From Rhizobium oryzicola (GTDB taxonomy: Bacteria > Pseudomonadota > Alphaproteobacteria > Rhizobiales > Rhizobiaceae), in contig NZ_JAUKWQ010000003.1 in assembly GCF_030504645.1 (NCBI RefSeq), positions 558,001-622,000 of the forward strand: a stretch of DNA of 64,000 nucleotides, written 5' to 3'. The notes under the pieces were generated by a model. That model ran no database searches, was not told the origin of the DNA, and saw only the letters and a list, made by a program, of their open reading frames with translations. Position 1 is the stretch's first letter. The number at the start of each line of letters is the position of its first letter. The position numbers and the translations under genes are program-made. Shown here one piece after another: positions 36,673 to 45,150 of the stretch.

Positions 36673-38205
36673 CTATTCGATGTCGAATGAAACACCCTGC
36701 GCCAGCGGCAGGGATTTCGAGTAGTTCACGGTGTTGGTCGCCCGGCGCATATAGGCCTTCCATGCATCGGAACCGCTCTCGCGGCCGCCGCCGGTTTCCT
36801 TCTCGCCGCCGAAAGCGCCGCCGATTTCCGCGCCGGATGTGCCGATATTGACATTGGCAATGCCGCAATCCGAACCATCGGCTGCGAGGAAACGCTCAGC
36901 CTCGCGCATGTCGAGCGTGAAGATGGAGGAGGACAGCCCGGCGCCGACCGCGTTGTGATCGGCAAGCACGGCGTCGAAATCGCTGTACTTCAATACATAG
37001 AGAATCGGCGCGAAGGTTTCTTCCAGCACAGGCCCGGCATGGGCCGGCATCTCCACCAGCGCAGGCTTCACGTAATAGGCATCCGCGCTGCCGGTATCCA
37101 CGCGCTCGCCGCCATGCACAGTGCCGCCATGCGCCCTGGCTTCGCCCAACGCCTCCTGCATGGCATCAAAGGCCAGTTTGTCGATCAGCGGGCCGACCAG
37201 TGCGCCGCCATCCAGAGGGTTGCCGACGGAGACGCTGGCATAGGCCTTTTTTAGGCGCGGAACGAGTTGATCATACACGCTGTCATGCACGAAGAGACGG
37301 CGCAGCGTCGTGCAGCGCTGGCCCGCCGTACCCATGGCGCCGAAGGCGATGGCGCGCAGCGCCATGTCGAGATCGGCAGACGGGCAGACAATCCCACCAT
37401 TGTTGCCGCCGAGTTCAAGGATCGCACGGGCAAAGCGCTTGGCAAGGCGCGGTCCAACCTCACGGCCCATGCGCGTGGAACCGGTGGCGGACACCAGCGG
37501 CACCTTCGGGTGATCCACCAGCACTTCGCCAACAGTGCGATCGCCGATCAGAACCTGAGCCAAACCTTCCGGCGCGTCACCAAAGCGCTTGATCGCACGC
37601 TCCAGAATAGCCTGTGAAGCAAGCGCCGTGAGTGGCGTCTTTTCGGATGGCTTCCAGACGACGCTATTGCCGCAAACGAGTGCGAGGGCCGCATTCCACG
37701 CCCAGACCGCGACAGGGAAGTTGAAGGCGGAAATGATGCCGATGACGCCGAGCGGATGCCAGGTTTCCATCATGCGGTGACCGGGGCGCTCGGTCGCAAT
37801 GGTCAGACCGTAGAGCTGACGCGAGAGACCGACTGCAAAATCGCAGATATCGATCATTTCCTGCACTTCGCCCAAGCCTTCGGACGGGATCTTGCCCGCT
37901 TCAATTGAAACGAGACGGCCGAGATCCGCCTTCGCGGCGCGCAGTTCCTCACCCAAAAGGCGCACCAGCTCGCCGCGCTTCGGCGCGGGCACCAGGCGCC
38001 AGGTGCGGAAAGCGGCATCAGCGCGATCGATGACGGCGGTCGCTTCGCTCGCGGAAACAGTCTTCAGGCTACCCGTCTGTTCGCCTGTGATCGGCGAGAA
38101 GGATTTCAGATCGCCGTTTGTGTAGGCGGCCTTATCGACGCCGAGACTCTCCAGAATGGCGGCGGCTTCTGCGGCGATGGAGGTGGGCTTTGCTGCAATG
38201 TTCAT
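36673..38205 (-). CDS. Aldehyde dehydrogenase, ALDH7/AASADH type
   Basis: This 510-residue NAD(P)-dependent dehydrogenase resembles the alpha-aminoadipic-semialdehyde (piperidine-6-carboxylate) dehydrogenase group (AmaB-like), which acts in lysine/pipecolate breakdown. Evidence is HPLGVIGIISAFNFPVAVWAWN, the catalytic Glu region LELGGNNGG, and the catalytic Cys in TAGQRCTTLRRLF. The C-terminal half has the ALDH7 features GTSGAEIGGAFGGEKETGGGRESGSDAWK. ATG at 38205 is chosen over 38220. It is divergent from a LysR regulator that probably controls it. Confidence 0.85.
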   Translation of the reverse strand: MNIAAKPTSIAAEAAAILESLGVDKAAYTNGDLKSFSPITGEQTGSLKTVSASEATAVIDRADAAFRTWRLVPAPKRGELVRLLGEELRAAKADLGRLVSIEAGKIPSEGLGEVQEMIDICDFAVGLSRQLYGLTIATERPGHRMMETWHPLGVIGIISAFNFPVAVWAWNAALALVCGNSVVWKPSEKTPLTALASQAILERAIKRFGDAPEGLAQVLIGDRTVGEVLVDHPKVPLVSATGSTRMGREVGPRLAKRFARAILELGGNNGGIVCPSADLDMALRAIAFGAMGTAGQRCTTLRRLFVHDSVYDQLVPRLKKAYASVSVGNPLDGGALVGPLIDKLAFDAMQEALGEARAHGGTVHGGERVDTGSADAYYVKPALVEMPAHAGPVLEETFAPILYVLKYSDFDAVLADHNAVGAGLSSSIFTLDMREAERFLAADGSDCGIANVNIGTSGAEIGGAFGGEKETGGGRESGSDAWKAYMRRATNTVNYSKSLPLAQGVSFDIE

Positions 38206-38442
38206 CGTGGAGTACTCCATTAACGTCTGTGCGCATTCGGCAGTTCGCTGTGCGGCACCTCTGCAGGAAAGGCAACTGGCGCGATCGTCTACAGAACCGC
38301 ATCATGATCGAACCATTGGCCGAAGGAATGGTGGTCATTTCTGCCAGAAAATGCGAATTCATTCTGAAAGTGCACCATATGCGCGTTCGCGAGGGCTGTC
38401 TTGTGAATTTTCGAGCTTGGTTGATGCAAGGAGGGAATGATC

Positions 38443-39390
38443 ATGCGTCGTAGCTTCACGCCAGACTTCATCAACCTGCAGGCATTCGAATGCGCTGCTC
38501 GCCACGAAAATTTCTCCCGCGCTGCGGAGGAACTGCATCTCACTCAAAGCGCCATCAGCCGGCAGATTGCAGATTTTGAACGGCAGACGGGTTTGAAACT
38601 TTTCGAGCGCGTCCGTCAGCGGGTCGTACTCTCCGAGGCAGGCGCAAGGCTTCTTCCCGAAGTAAGACAATTGCTGGTGCAGGCAGAGCGGCTGATGATT
38701 GAAGCCGTGGCCACGGGCAAGATGGCTTCGTCGCTCAGAGTCGCGACATTGCCGACCTTCGGCGCCAAGTGGCTGGTACCACGATTGGGCAGATTTCTCG
38801 CAGAGCATCCCGATGTGGCTCTCTCGATTGAGTCTCGCTCTCATTCCTTCAGCTTTGCAGAAGAAAATTTTGATCTGGCCATCCACTTCGGCCAGCCCAC
38901 TTGGGCCAATGCGATATCGACCTTTCTGTGCCATGAAACGGTCCTGCCGGTCGCCAGCCCCTCGCTTGCGTCAAAAACATTGGAGGCATGCATGCAAGAT
39001 GCCATTGCCTCCACACCGCTGCTTCATCTTACTACCCGACCGAAGTTGTGGTCCGACTGGTCGCAGCATCATAGGGTCGCCATATCGCATGCTTTCCATG
39101 GACTGCGTTTCGACCAGTTCTCGATGTTGATCTCCGCAGCGGTCACTGGCTTGGGCATGGCTTTGCTGCCAACCTATCTGATCGAGGAAGAACTGCAGTC
39201 TGGCGCTTTGGTCGCCGTATGCAACCTCACCATGCGCACTGAAAATGGGTATTACATCGTGCGGCCGGAGAACAAGAGAACCCAAGTGACGGCGCAGGCT
39301 TTTGAGGCATGGATCCTTGGCGAGGTGGCACGCCCCCGTGAAGCACCTGCACCTCAGGCAATTGGCCGAACGACGACCGATTTTCCGTAG
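38443..39390 (+). CDS. LysR family transcriptional regulator
   Basis: The 315-residue regulator has an N-terminal winged helix (LQAFECAARHENFSRAAEELHLTQSAISRQI) in the GcvA-like style and a C-terminal substrate-binding-like effector domain. AAGGAGGG lies 7 nt before the ATG at 38443; the ATG at 38437 is too close to it. It is divergent from the ALDH7-type gene with a 237-bp shared gap. Its last 37 bp overlap the 3' end of the convergent Tdi1-like gene, which marks the border of the T6SS-linked region. Confidence 0.87.
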   Translation: MRRSFTPDFINLQAFECAARHENFSRAAEELHLTQSAISRQIADFERQTGLKLFERVRQRVVLSEAGARLLPEVRQLLVQAERLMIEAVATGKMASSLRVATLPTFGAKWLVPRLGRFLAEHPDVALSIESRSHSFSFAEENFDLAIHFGQPTWANAISTFLCHETVLPVASPSLASKTLEACMQDAIASTPLLHLTTRPKLWSDWSQHHRVAISHAFHGLRFDQFSMLISAAVTGLGMALLPTYLIEEELQSGALVAVCNLTMRTENGYYIVRPENKRTQVTAQAFEAWILGEVARPREAPAPQAIGRTTTDFP

Positions 39391-40022
39391 CCTTGAACAT
39401 CAATCAGATTGAAGTTCATCGTTTGCGCGACGATTGAAAAATGGGCCGCCGCATTCATTCGTTTGACATGATCAATGTCGGCTACACCGCCCGGCGCCAA
39501 AGCGGGCACAAACCCGTAGCACTCTCCGATTTCCAACGGGCCACATTTCTTTACAGAGCGCTGGAATAAGAAGTTGCCAGCTTCATCGGTCGCATCTAAC
39601 GCTTCGTCACTCACGCTGAACGGGACAAATATCTGGTTTTCGATTAAGGTGCCCTGCTTTATCTTGCCCAAAGCGCCGCGACTGCTAATGGATCCCTTGA
39701 GAAGATCTACGGTCGCTACGCCCATTTCTTTTGACCAGATATATATCGTTCCAAAACACGAATAGGCGAAAGCATGCCAACTTTTATGATGAAACTGAGT
39801 ATCTGAGCCAAAAATTATTGCCAACGTCCCAGCAAACTCTCCAGGCAGACAGGTTTGTATAAGCCCCCCCTTAAATAGGCGGCACCCAAATTTCTGGTAG
39901 GCGCGCACCAAATCCGAAGGAAAAATATCACGCAATTCGTTCAACATTCCATCCGGAACGGGCTGCCCTTTTGCGTCGCCATTTCGAATTTCATCTAGAT
40001 AAGAAACAAGATCAGAGCTCAT
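39354..40022 (-). CDS. Tdi1-like T6SS immunity protein (GAD-like + DUF1851)
   Basis: The 222-residue protein matches the family of Tdi1, the immunity protein for the DNase effector Tde1 in Agrobacterium: a GAD-like N-terminal part (PSDLVRAYQKFGCRLFKGGL, then LPGEFAGTLAIIFG) and a DUF1851-like C-terminal part (FNLIDVQGYGK). No Tde-type effector is intact upstream; only a decayed reading frame ends in a TAATG overlap with this start. It is therefore a probable orphan immunity gene. It is AT-richer than the surrounding chromosome and overlaps lysR at its 3' end. Confidence 0.72.
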   Translation of the reverse strand: MSSDLVSYLDEIRNGDAKGQPVPDGMLNELRDIFPSDLVRAYQKFGCRLFKGGLIQTCLPGEFAGTLAIIFGSDTQFHHKSWHAFAYSCFGTIYIWSKEMGVATVDLLKGSISSRGALGKIKQGTLIENQIFVPFSVSDEALDATDEAGNFLFQRSVKKCGPLEIGECYGFVPALAPGGVADIDHVKRMNAAAHFSIVAQTMNFNLIDVQGYGKSVVVRPIA

Positions 40023-40247
40023 TAGCACATACTCAATTTAACGCGCATTTTTTCTTTTTCCAAAACCGCGTTCTTGAAGTTACTTTGCATAATCCTCTAC
40101 AGATTGAGAACCTCGCCCCTTCCATTGTGATCCAACCGAGGAGTTTGCGACAGTGTCTGGTCGGGAATGCGTTGATATCGCTGCAAAGGATCGTCCAATC
40201 ATCGAACAAACTCATGTTAGGTCCACATCAAGATGATCACGCAGCTA

Positions 40248-40576
40248 TTGGTGTATTCCGGCATATCGGGTGCCGCCTCGTAGGAGCGGTCCACCACTTC
40301 ATGGCGGATTGAGATGATGACATGCTCTTCTTAATTGTGATCGGGATGCGCCACCTCATAGGGCGTAAGCCGGCGGCCTGCCTCCAGAATGCATGAGGTG
40401 GAGCCGCCGGTGACTCGCTCGTGATCGGCTTCGGTTGATTGAGCACGAAGCTTCCCCGCCAGCTCCGCTTCCTCGACCGACGAGATGCGGGCTGGATATT
40501 CGTAAAGCTCGCGCTTCACCGCATCCGGCATCTGGATCAGCGAGGGCGTCATCGTGCCCGGCACCAACGAGGGCAC
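40248..40576 (-). pseudogene. Decayed vgrG fragment
   Basis: The translation matches the intact VgrG of this window (DNA region about 46399-46724) almost residue for residue: PSLVPGTMTPSLIQMPDA, KRELYEYPARISSVEEAE, HERVTGGSTS, EVAHPDH, then an in-frame TAA, then EEHVIISIRHEVVDRSYEAA and PDMPEYTN. Only about 110 codons are left. The piece has no start, no needle domain and a stop in the middle, so it is not functional. It is a leftover of a second vgrG or of a recombination event at the vgrG cargo site. Confidence 0.85.
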
Positions 40577-40628
40577 AAAGCAGGCACACTAACTCTGCTG
40601 ATGATCCCCTAGCTAGCTACCGATGATT

Positions 40629-41060
40629 TTAATCGATCAGCTTTTGGCTGCGCAGATGATCAAAATATTTCGGATCGGACTCCTCGAAAATTTCTTCGCC
40701 CTCTGCCATGAAGGCACGCAGCAGATGGTCCGTGCTTTCCGCTTTGCGGCCAAGGTCGAAGAGGCAGGTACCGATACCGAGTTGAACGAAACCATTCGCA
40801 TAACCATCCGCACTCTCCGCAGCTTCCTGAAAGGATAACAGCGCAGCCTCAGTCTCTCCTTGTTGTTGCTGTGCGTCACCGATGGAAGCATGAAGCCACA
40901 TTGCCGCCTCCCATTTCCGCCGTGGCTCCGGCAAAAGAGCGAGCGCCGATTGCCAGGCGACGATCGCTGCATCTGCCTGGCCCGCTTCCAAAAGATCGTT
41001 ACCGCGCTCAGACAGATCGGATACGCGGTCATAAATGTCGTCTGGCAGTTCTTCTTCCAT
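40629..41060 (-). CDS. TPR-like protein, probable immunity gene
   Basis: The 143-residue protein consists mostly of helical tetratricopeptide-like units (ERGNDLLEAGQADAAIVAWQ, SIGDAQQQQGETEAALLSFQ and LGIGTCLFDLGRKAESTDHL). ATG at 41060 follows the stop of the next gene by 1 nt. The two adjacent TPR-like genes share a similar ALLPEPRRKWE/ELLPPPQEEWD segment, so they may be distant paralogs. TPR-type proteins are common as immunity genes in polymorphic-toxin loci; the role here is inferred from position downstream of vgrG-effector genes. Confidence 0.65.
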   Translation of the reverse strand: MEEELPDDIYDRVSDLSERGNDLLEAGQADAAIVAWQSALALLPEPRRKWEAAMWLHASIGDAQQQQGETEAALLSFQEAAESADGYANGFVQLGIGTCLFDLGRKAESTDHLLRAFMAEGEEIFEESDPKYFDHLRSQKLID

Positions 41061-41061
41061 A

Positions 41062-41511
41062 TTAATTCTGCCCCTTTGCACGCTCCTTGAGGTAAAACTC
41101 AAGATAGGGCGCATCTTCACCCGAAAAACCTTGCCGTCCGAAAACTTCGTAGACCTTGGCGAAAAGACCGTAGGCCTCGTCGTATAAACCGAGTTGGTGA
41201 AGTGCGCGTCCTTCCGGCATCAGGACAAAATGGTCCCTGTGTTCGGGGTCGTCATACATGCGATAGGTGATCTCGATCCACTTCTTGGTGGAAATAGCAT
41301 CGCCGATGGCGGCACACTTCGTCGCCATACTGCGCGCCATGATCTGGGGATAGAAATCCCACTCCTCCTGAGGTGGTGGTAACAGTTCCCATGCCGCTTG
41401 GCCGAGTTCGAGCGACTCTGCAACCTTTCCCTCACGATTCTTGGCACCAGCCGCCTGCAGTAGACCATCGAGCTTTTGTGAAAGGTCCGGCGATATTTGC
41501 CATTTTTCCAT
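41062..41511 (-). CDS. TPR-like protein, probable immunity gene
   Basis: This 149-residue helical protein has TPR-like repeats (AGAKNREGKVAESLELGQAA and GRALHQLGLYDEAYGLFAKV). It is acidic, has no signal peptide or membrane segment, and would act in the cytoplasm. It is tightly followed by the second TPR-like gene. No toxin gene lies directly upstream. I do not recognise a named immunity family with certainty. Confidence 0.62.
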   Translation of the reverse strand: MEKWQISPDLSQKLDGLLQAAGAKNREGKVAESLELGQAAWELLPPPQEEWDFYPQIMARSMATKCAAIGDAISTKKWIEITYRMYDDPEHRDHFVLMPEGRALHQLGLYDEAYGLFAKVYEVFGRQGFSGEDAPYLEFYLKERAKGQN

Positions 41512-41631
41512 TGGTCCTCGCTATTTAATTGGCGGGAAATCGAGGTCTAAGCGCCGCCTCCACGCGCGAACAGCGGCGTATCCATTAAGATGGCGATCGA
41601 GCTCTTGTGCATCCGGGCAACAAGATTGCTC

Positions 41632-42123
41632 CTAGTATATAACAAATCGGCCATTGGGAAAATCGCCGGAAAATCCGCACGGGAAGTGTCCACTGACGTA
41701 GTAATATGAAAGCGAAGCAAAAAATCCCGGCTTCACAATATCGGAATATTCGGCTTCCATGCACAAATGGAATATATCCCAGCGCACACAGTCCGCAAAT
41801 ACCTGAGGTAATTTTTTTGATTGAGTGACAGAACCAATTTTATCGCTCACCAAGGCATCTGAAAACGGCTTTACGACATCACGGATCTCATTCCACTTAT
41901 TTAAACGCTCCTTATTAACTTCGAATATTCGCTCTCTGAGCTGATTTGCCGCCTCCATAGTGAGGCTTTCCCAATCGCCGCTGGCGCAGTGTTGGATTGC
42001 CTCCGTCCAGGATTCGACGAAATCAACATTACTCTGATCTTTGTCGCCGACCCTTCGGAACCACTCAACAGAGTCAAGTTTGTCGAGTGTAGCGATTATG
42101 CGAGGAGAGGCACCTGACAACAT
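41632..42123 (-). CDS. Hypothetical protein in the T6SS cargo tail
   Basis: I do not recognise this 163-residue protein. It is soluble, mixed helical, with Trp-rich segments (DKLDSVEWFRRVG; CVRWDIFHLCMEAEYSD) and a C-terminal aromatic stretch (SLSYYYVSGHFPCGF). It lies 16 bp after the YezG-like immunity gene in the same AT-richer block and is a candidate orphan immunity protein by position. Confidence 0.55.
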   Translation of the reverse strand: MLSGASPRIIATLDKLDSVEWFRRVGDKDQSNVDFVESWTEAIQHCASGDWESLTMEAANQLRERIFEVNKERLNKWNEIRDVVKPFSDALVSDKIGSVTQSKKLPQVFADCVRWDIFHLCMEAEYSDIVKPGFFASLSYYYVSGHFPCGFSGDFPNGRFVIY

Positions 42124-42139
42124 ATTCGCTCTTCCTCAA

Positions 42140-42481
42140 TCAGTGGCTCTCATCCCATCGATAAGGATTGTCATATTCGAATTCTATATCAAAATCGTCG
42201 TCTTCATTGACTTCCACCCGCACCGCCTTCCATTGCTCACCGTTTGAGGAAAAAACGGTCCAAAAAGCAGCAAGCTCTTTTTTCAATTCATCATCATAGT
42301 CGAAAAAATTGCGCGGGTAGGCTTTTTCTCCACCCTTGGTGAAATATTCCGCCGTAACACCCACCACTCCGTCCAGCACCATCCCGACAAAAATGAGGCC
42401 ATCTACATCGTCAGGAGCATCTTGCTGAAGAATCTCAACAATTCTTCCGATGTTTTGGTTGATCGCATCGTCTTTCCACAT
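42140..42481 (-). CDS. YezG-like (DUF600) immunity protein
   Basis: The 113-residue acidic protein resembles the YezG/DUF600 family: a short N-terminal helix, a central strand region (GLIFVGMVLDGVVGVTAEYF), LAAFWTVFSSNGEQW and a C-terminal acidic DDDFDIEFEYDN. YezG of Bacillus neutralises the nuclease tail of the YeeF toxin, which has the same NS_2-type nuclease as the gene upstream here. Start is 8 bp after the effector stop. It is the cognate immunity protein by family match and position. Confidence 0.72.
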   Translation of the reverse strand: MWKDDAINQNIGRIVEILQQDAPDDVDGLIFVGMVLDGVVGVTAEYFTKGGEKAYPRNFFDYDDELKKELAAFWTVFSSNGEQWKAVRVEVNEDDDFDIEFEYDNPYRWDESH

Positions 42482-42489
42482 TTTTCCAC

Positions 42490-44088
42490 CTAAAACTTCT
42501 GGCCAGATACATTTTCGAACGAACGGCTAAACGGCTTCCCGTCTATCTTATACTTGACATCGAAACCAGAAGGTCTCAATGCACTTCCGTTATAAATTGG
42601 CTTCACATCCACATACACTTCCTTTCCGGACTTCAAGGCTTGCTCCCAGGAATTTTCCATGGCTTTCCAGGCACCCTGATTCAGATTCTGGTTCTGGGCG
42701 ACTGTATTGAACAATTCCGAAGGCCCATTAAAGCGCGACCCAATCAAATGACCGCCTTGATCAGACTTAAGGCGGTCCGGCCCTCCCGCTTTCCTTTGGT
42801 TGCCGGTATTACGCGGAGCTTTTTTTAATTTCAATTTTCCTTTGGCTCTTACGGTGCGACCAAGCTCATCAATTTCGTACTCATAGCTGTTAGCCGTAAT
42901 TCTCCCTCCAGCCTTTCCGCTTGCCTGGACCGCCTCCGCCTCCGCCTTCTTCTTTGCTGCGGCATCCGCCTCTTTCTTCGCCGCCGACTCTGCCGCCTCC
43001 TTTGCGGCCCTCTCCTCCGCCGCCTTGACTGCCGCCTGCTCGGCCTCTTTCTGAACGAGTTTCTCTGCACCCTTGGTCAAGCCCTTGGTGGCAATCTTTC
43101 CAACGCCTAAACCTGTTGCGGCACCGACCGTCTGTATACCGCCGAGAAGATATTGCCCGGATTTGAACGAACGCTTGGCATCGTCAGCGTCCATCGCATT
43201 CCCAAGACCCGGAACGAAGCCGGCGACCGTTCCGGCTCTGCGCCCGTATTCACCGGCCCAGTATTTGTCCATGCCGAGCGACATCAAGCCACTTTGCACC
43301 GAGCCTTCGATCCGCTCTGTCAGGGAAGGTTTGTAGGCTTTGAGTTCGGACGGGCCGGACCCCAGCGAAAGCGGCTTAACATTGCCGCGCCCGCTGTTCA
43401 CATAGTCCATCTCCTCGCCGACTTTTTCGTTGGAGGCCCAACCGAAGCCACCGGGATTGGTGTTCCAGCCGCCATCGGCCGCCCGCGTCCAGCCCTTCGA
43501 CTTTGCGTATTCGGCGATCTTCTCATCGCGCGTCTTGTCGTGGGCATCCTTGCCGTCCGGAGCTTTATGAGTCTCGGTCGACTTGACGTAGACGTATTCA
43601 CCGGGGGCGTTGCCCTTGTTCAGCGTGCATCGATCCGTGTGCCGCTGCACCCACTGCCCGTTAGCCCTGACGATGGTGGATGAGGTTACAGGTTCGACAA
43701 CGTCCCCGACCGTGCCTGACTTGACCCCCTTGCCGACCCCCGGTTCGTCACCGTAACAGCAAAAGAATTTCGACGTCTGGAGCTTGATCACCTTGCCGTT
43801 GGCGCGAACGTTGGGGGAGTAGTTCAGATCGTCTTCCCCCATACCCCAGGTCATATAGGGGATTGGTACCTTGGGAGATCTGCAGACATCGGGCGATGTC
43901 ACGATCGCCAGCGCCTTGCCTTCCTTGTTCACCACTTCAGGCGGGGCTGGGTTGGGCGCTGTCGGCTTCTGGATCGCTGGCTTATTTTGGTTTGCCGAAG
44001 ATAGGGGCTGCAGTTTCCCCGTCACCGGGTCAACACGAACATACTCCATCGGTTCTGGCTGAGAGGCTGAAGGTTCGTCGTCGCTCAT
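42490..44088 (-). CDS. T6SS effector: PAAR-like (DUF4150) domain plus NS_2-type nuclease
   Basis: The 532-residue modular effector has a DUF4150 PAAR-like domain at about residues 55-170 (SPDVCRSPKVPIPYMTWG, PNVRANGKVIKL and FCCYGDEPGVGKGVKSGTVG) that would cap the VgrG spike. A helical middle follows, then an Ala/Lys/Glu-rich linker (around residues 340-395) and a C-terminal nuclease of about 130 residues. The last carries SDQGGHLIGSRFNGPSEL with the catalytic His and NQNLNQGAWKAMENSW with the metal-linked Asn, the signature of the Endonuclea_NS_2 group. The tail is AT-richer than the front half, as expected for a swapped toxin module. It follows the DUF2169 adaptor with a shared base. Confidence 0.83.
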   Translation of the reverse strand: MSDDEPSASQPEPMEYVRVDPVTGKLQPLSSANQNKPAIQKPTAPNPAPPEVVNKEGKALAIVTSPDVCRSPKVPIPYMTWGMGEDDLNYSPNVRANGKVIKLQTSKFFCCYGDEPGVGKGVKSGTVGDVVEPVTSSTIVRANGQWVQRHTDRCTLNKGNAPGEYVYVKSTETHKAPDGKDAHDKTRDEKIAEYAKSKGWTRAADGGWNTNPGGFGWASNEKVGEEMDYVNSGRGNVKPLSLGSGPSELKAYKPSLTERIEGSVQSGLMSLGMDKYWAGEYGRRAGTVAGFVPGLGNAMDADDAKRSFKSGQYLLGGIQTVGAATGLGVGKIATKGLTKGAEKLVQKEAEQAAVKAAEERAAKEAAESAAKKEADAAAKKKAEAEAVQASGKAGGRITANSYEYEIDELGRTVRAKGKLKLKKAPRNTGNQRKAGGPDRLKSDQGGHLIGSRFNGPSELFNTVAQNQNLNQGAWKAMENSWEQALKSGKEVYVDVKPIYNGSALRPSGFDVKYKIDGKPFSRSFENVSGQKF

Positions 44089-45143
44089 CAGACGCCCTCC
44101 ACCACATGCGCCATTTCAAGTCTCGGAAGCCCTTCTCTCTCCGGCCAAAGGAAATTGCAGCGCCACGTCAGAAACACGCGACCAACCCCCGGACGCATAT
44201 AGAAATGCACGCCATCCAGAACCATCAGACCCGATTGTGAGCCCGCGCCTTGTTCAATCGAGACCTGAAGCGCCAAACCGGGAAGCGAGCCTCTGAGGTT
44301 CTCAAAACCCGGCAGAAGGTTTGTCAGTTCGAAGGGCTCGTTACCTTCCAGCCATGGTTCGGCAATCTGGTCGCGCGGGGCTGCCTGCCAGAAGGCGTAG
44401 TCGAAATCCTCCGGCAGCAACGGATGACGCTTTTCCACCCAATCCTCGTCATAGGTGCCGGCAAGCTCAGCGCGGTCTTTCCAAAATGGGGAGATTGGGG
44501 CAAAGCCCGCCGGCTGCGGTCGATCCGTGACGGATTGGATTGGCTGATCTTCAAGCTCGATCCGAGGTGCAGGCCATTCCGGCTGCTGCTTGAACCGGGT
44601 CTGGCCCACCAGGCCCATTCCTAGCGGGTTCGCCTCGAGCTCTCCTTCATCGCGACGCCCCCCGAAGGCTAACCGCCAATCGATTGGAACATAGGCCACA
44701 GGATCGCCCGGCGTCAGCTCCCAGCCGTCGAGCGCATCCTCCTTGTCGCGGTCAATCAGGCCTCGCCAGGTCTTGCGGGTTCTGGCGCGCCACAAGCGCG
44801 GCCCATGCACACGCAGACGCTTATCCACCGACCCCACTTTCAATCCGCATGTCCAGCTGGATTGCGCCTTCCCGCCCGGTGCAAAACTCGCGCCGACGAA
44901 CGTGACATCGGTTCCCGGCTTGAAAGGTGCCAAATCGGTGCAAGCCAGATGCGGGGTCTCGTGCGGATCGCCTTCATAAGTGTCGGACATCACGAGCGGA
45001 TATTGCTCATCCGCCAGTTGAAGCGGGCCATCCTTTGTTAGTTTGAAGGTTCCGCGCGCCACGACCACGCCCATCAGCTCGCCGACCATGTTGTATTGGC
45101 GGAAGGCCAGGGCCGGAAACGGTGTGTGGTTCTCCACCGACAT
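44088..45143 (-). CDS. DUF2169 family T6SS effector adaptor
   Basis: The 351-residue protein matches DUF2169, found between vgrG and PAAR/DUF4150 effectors: FPALAFRQYNMVGELMGVVVARGTF at the N-terminus, GPRLWRARTRKTWRGLIDRD, WRLAFGGR and FWQAAPRDQ. Such proteins help load the effector onto VgrG. It overlaps the effector start and lies 7 bp after vgrG. Confidence 0.85.
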   Translation of the reverse strand: MSVENHTPFPALAFRQYNMVGELMGVVVARGTFKLTKDGPLQLADEQYPLVMSDTYEGDPHETPHLACTDLAPFKPGTDVTFVGASFAPGGKAQSSWTCGLKVGSVDKRLRVHGPRLWRARTRKTWRGLIDRDKEDALDGWELTPGDPVAYVPIDWRLAFGGRRDEGELEANPLGMGLVGQTRFKQQPEWPAPRIELEDQPIQSVTDRPQPAGFAPISPFWKDRAELAGTYDEDWVEKRHPLLPEDFDYAFWQAAPRDQIAEPWLEGNEPFELTNLLPGFENLRGSLPGLALQVSIEQGAGSQSGLMVLDGVHFYMRPGVGRVFLTWRCNFLWPEREGLPRLEMAHVVEGV

Positions 45144-45150
45144 CGCGCGC

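Noticed and set aside
40033-40215. 60-codon open frame between vgrG remnant and Tdi1-like gene
   Set aside because: It has no ribosome site or family match. A different, broken frame is the one that ends in a TAATG overlap with the next gene.
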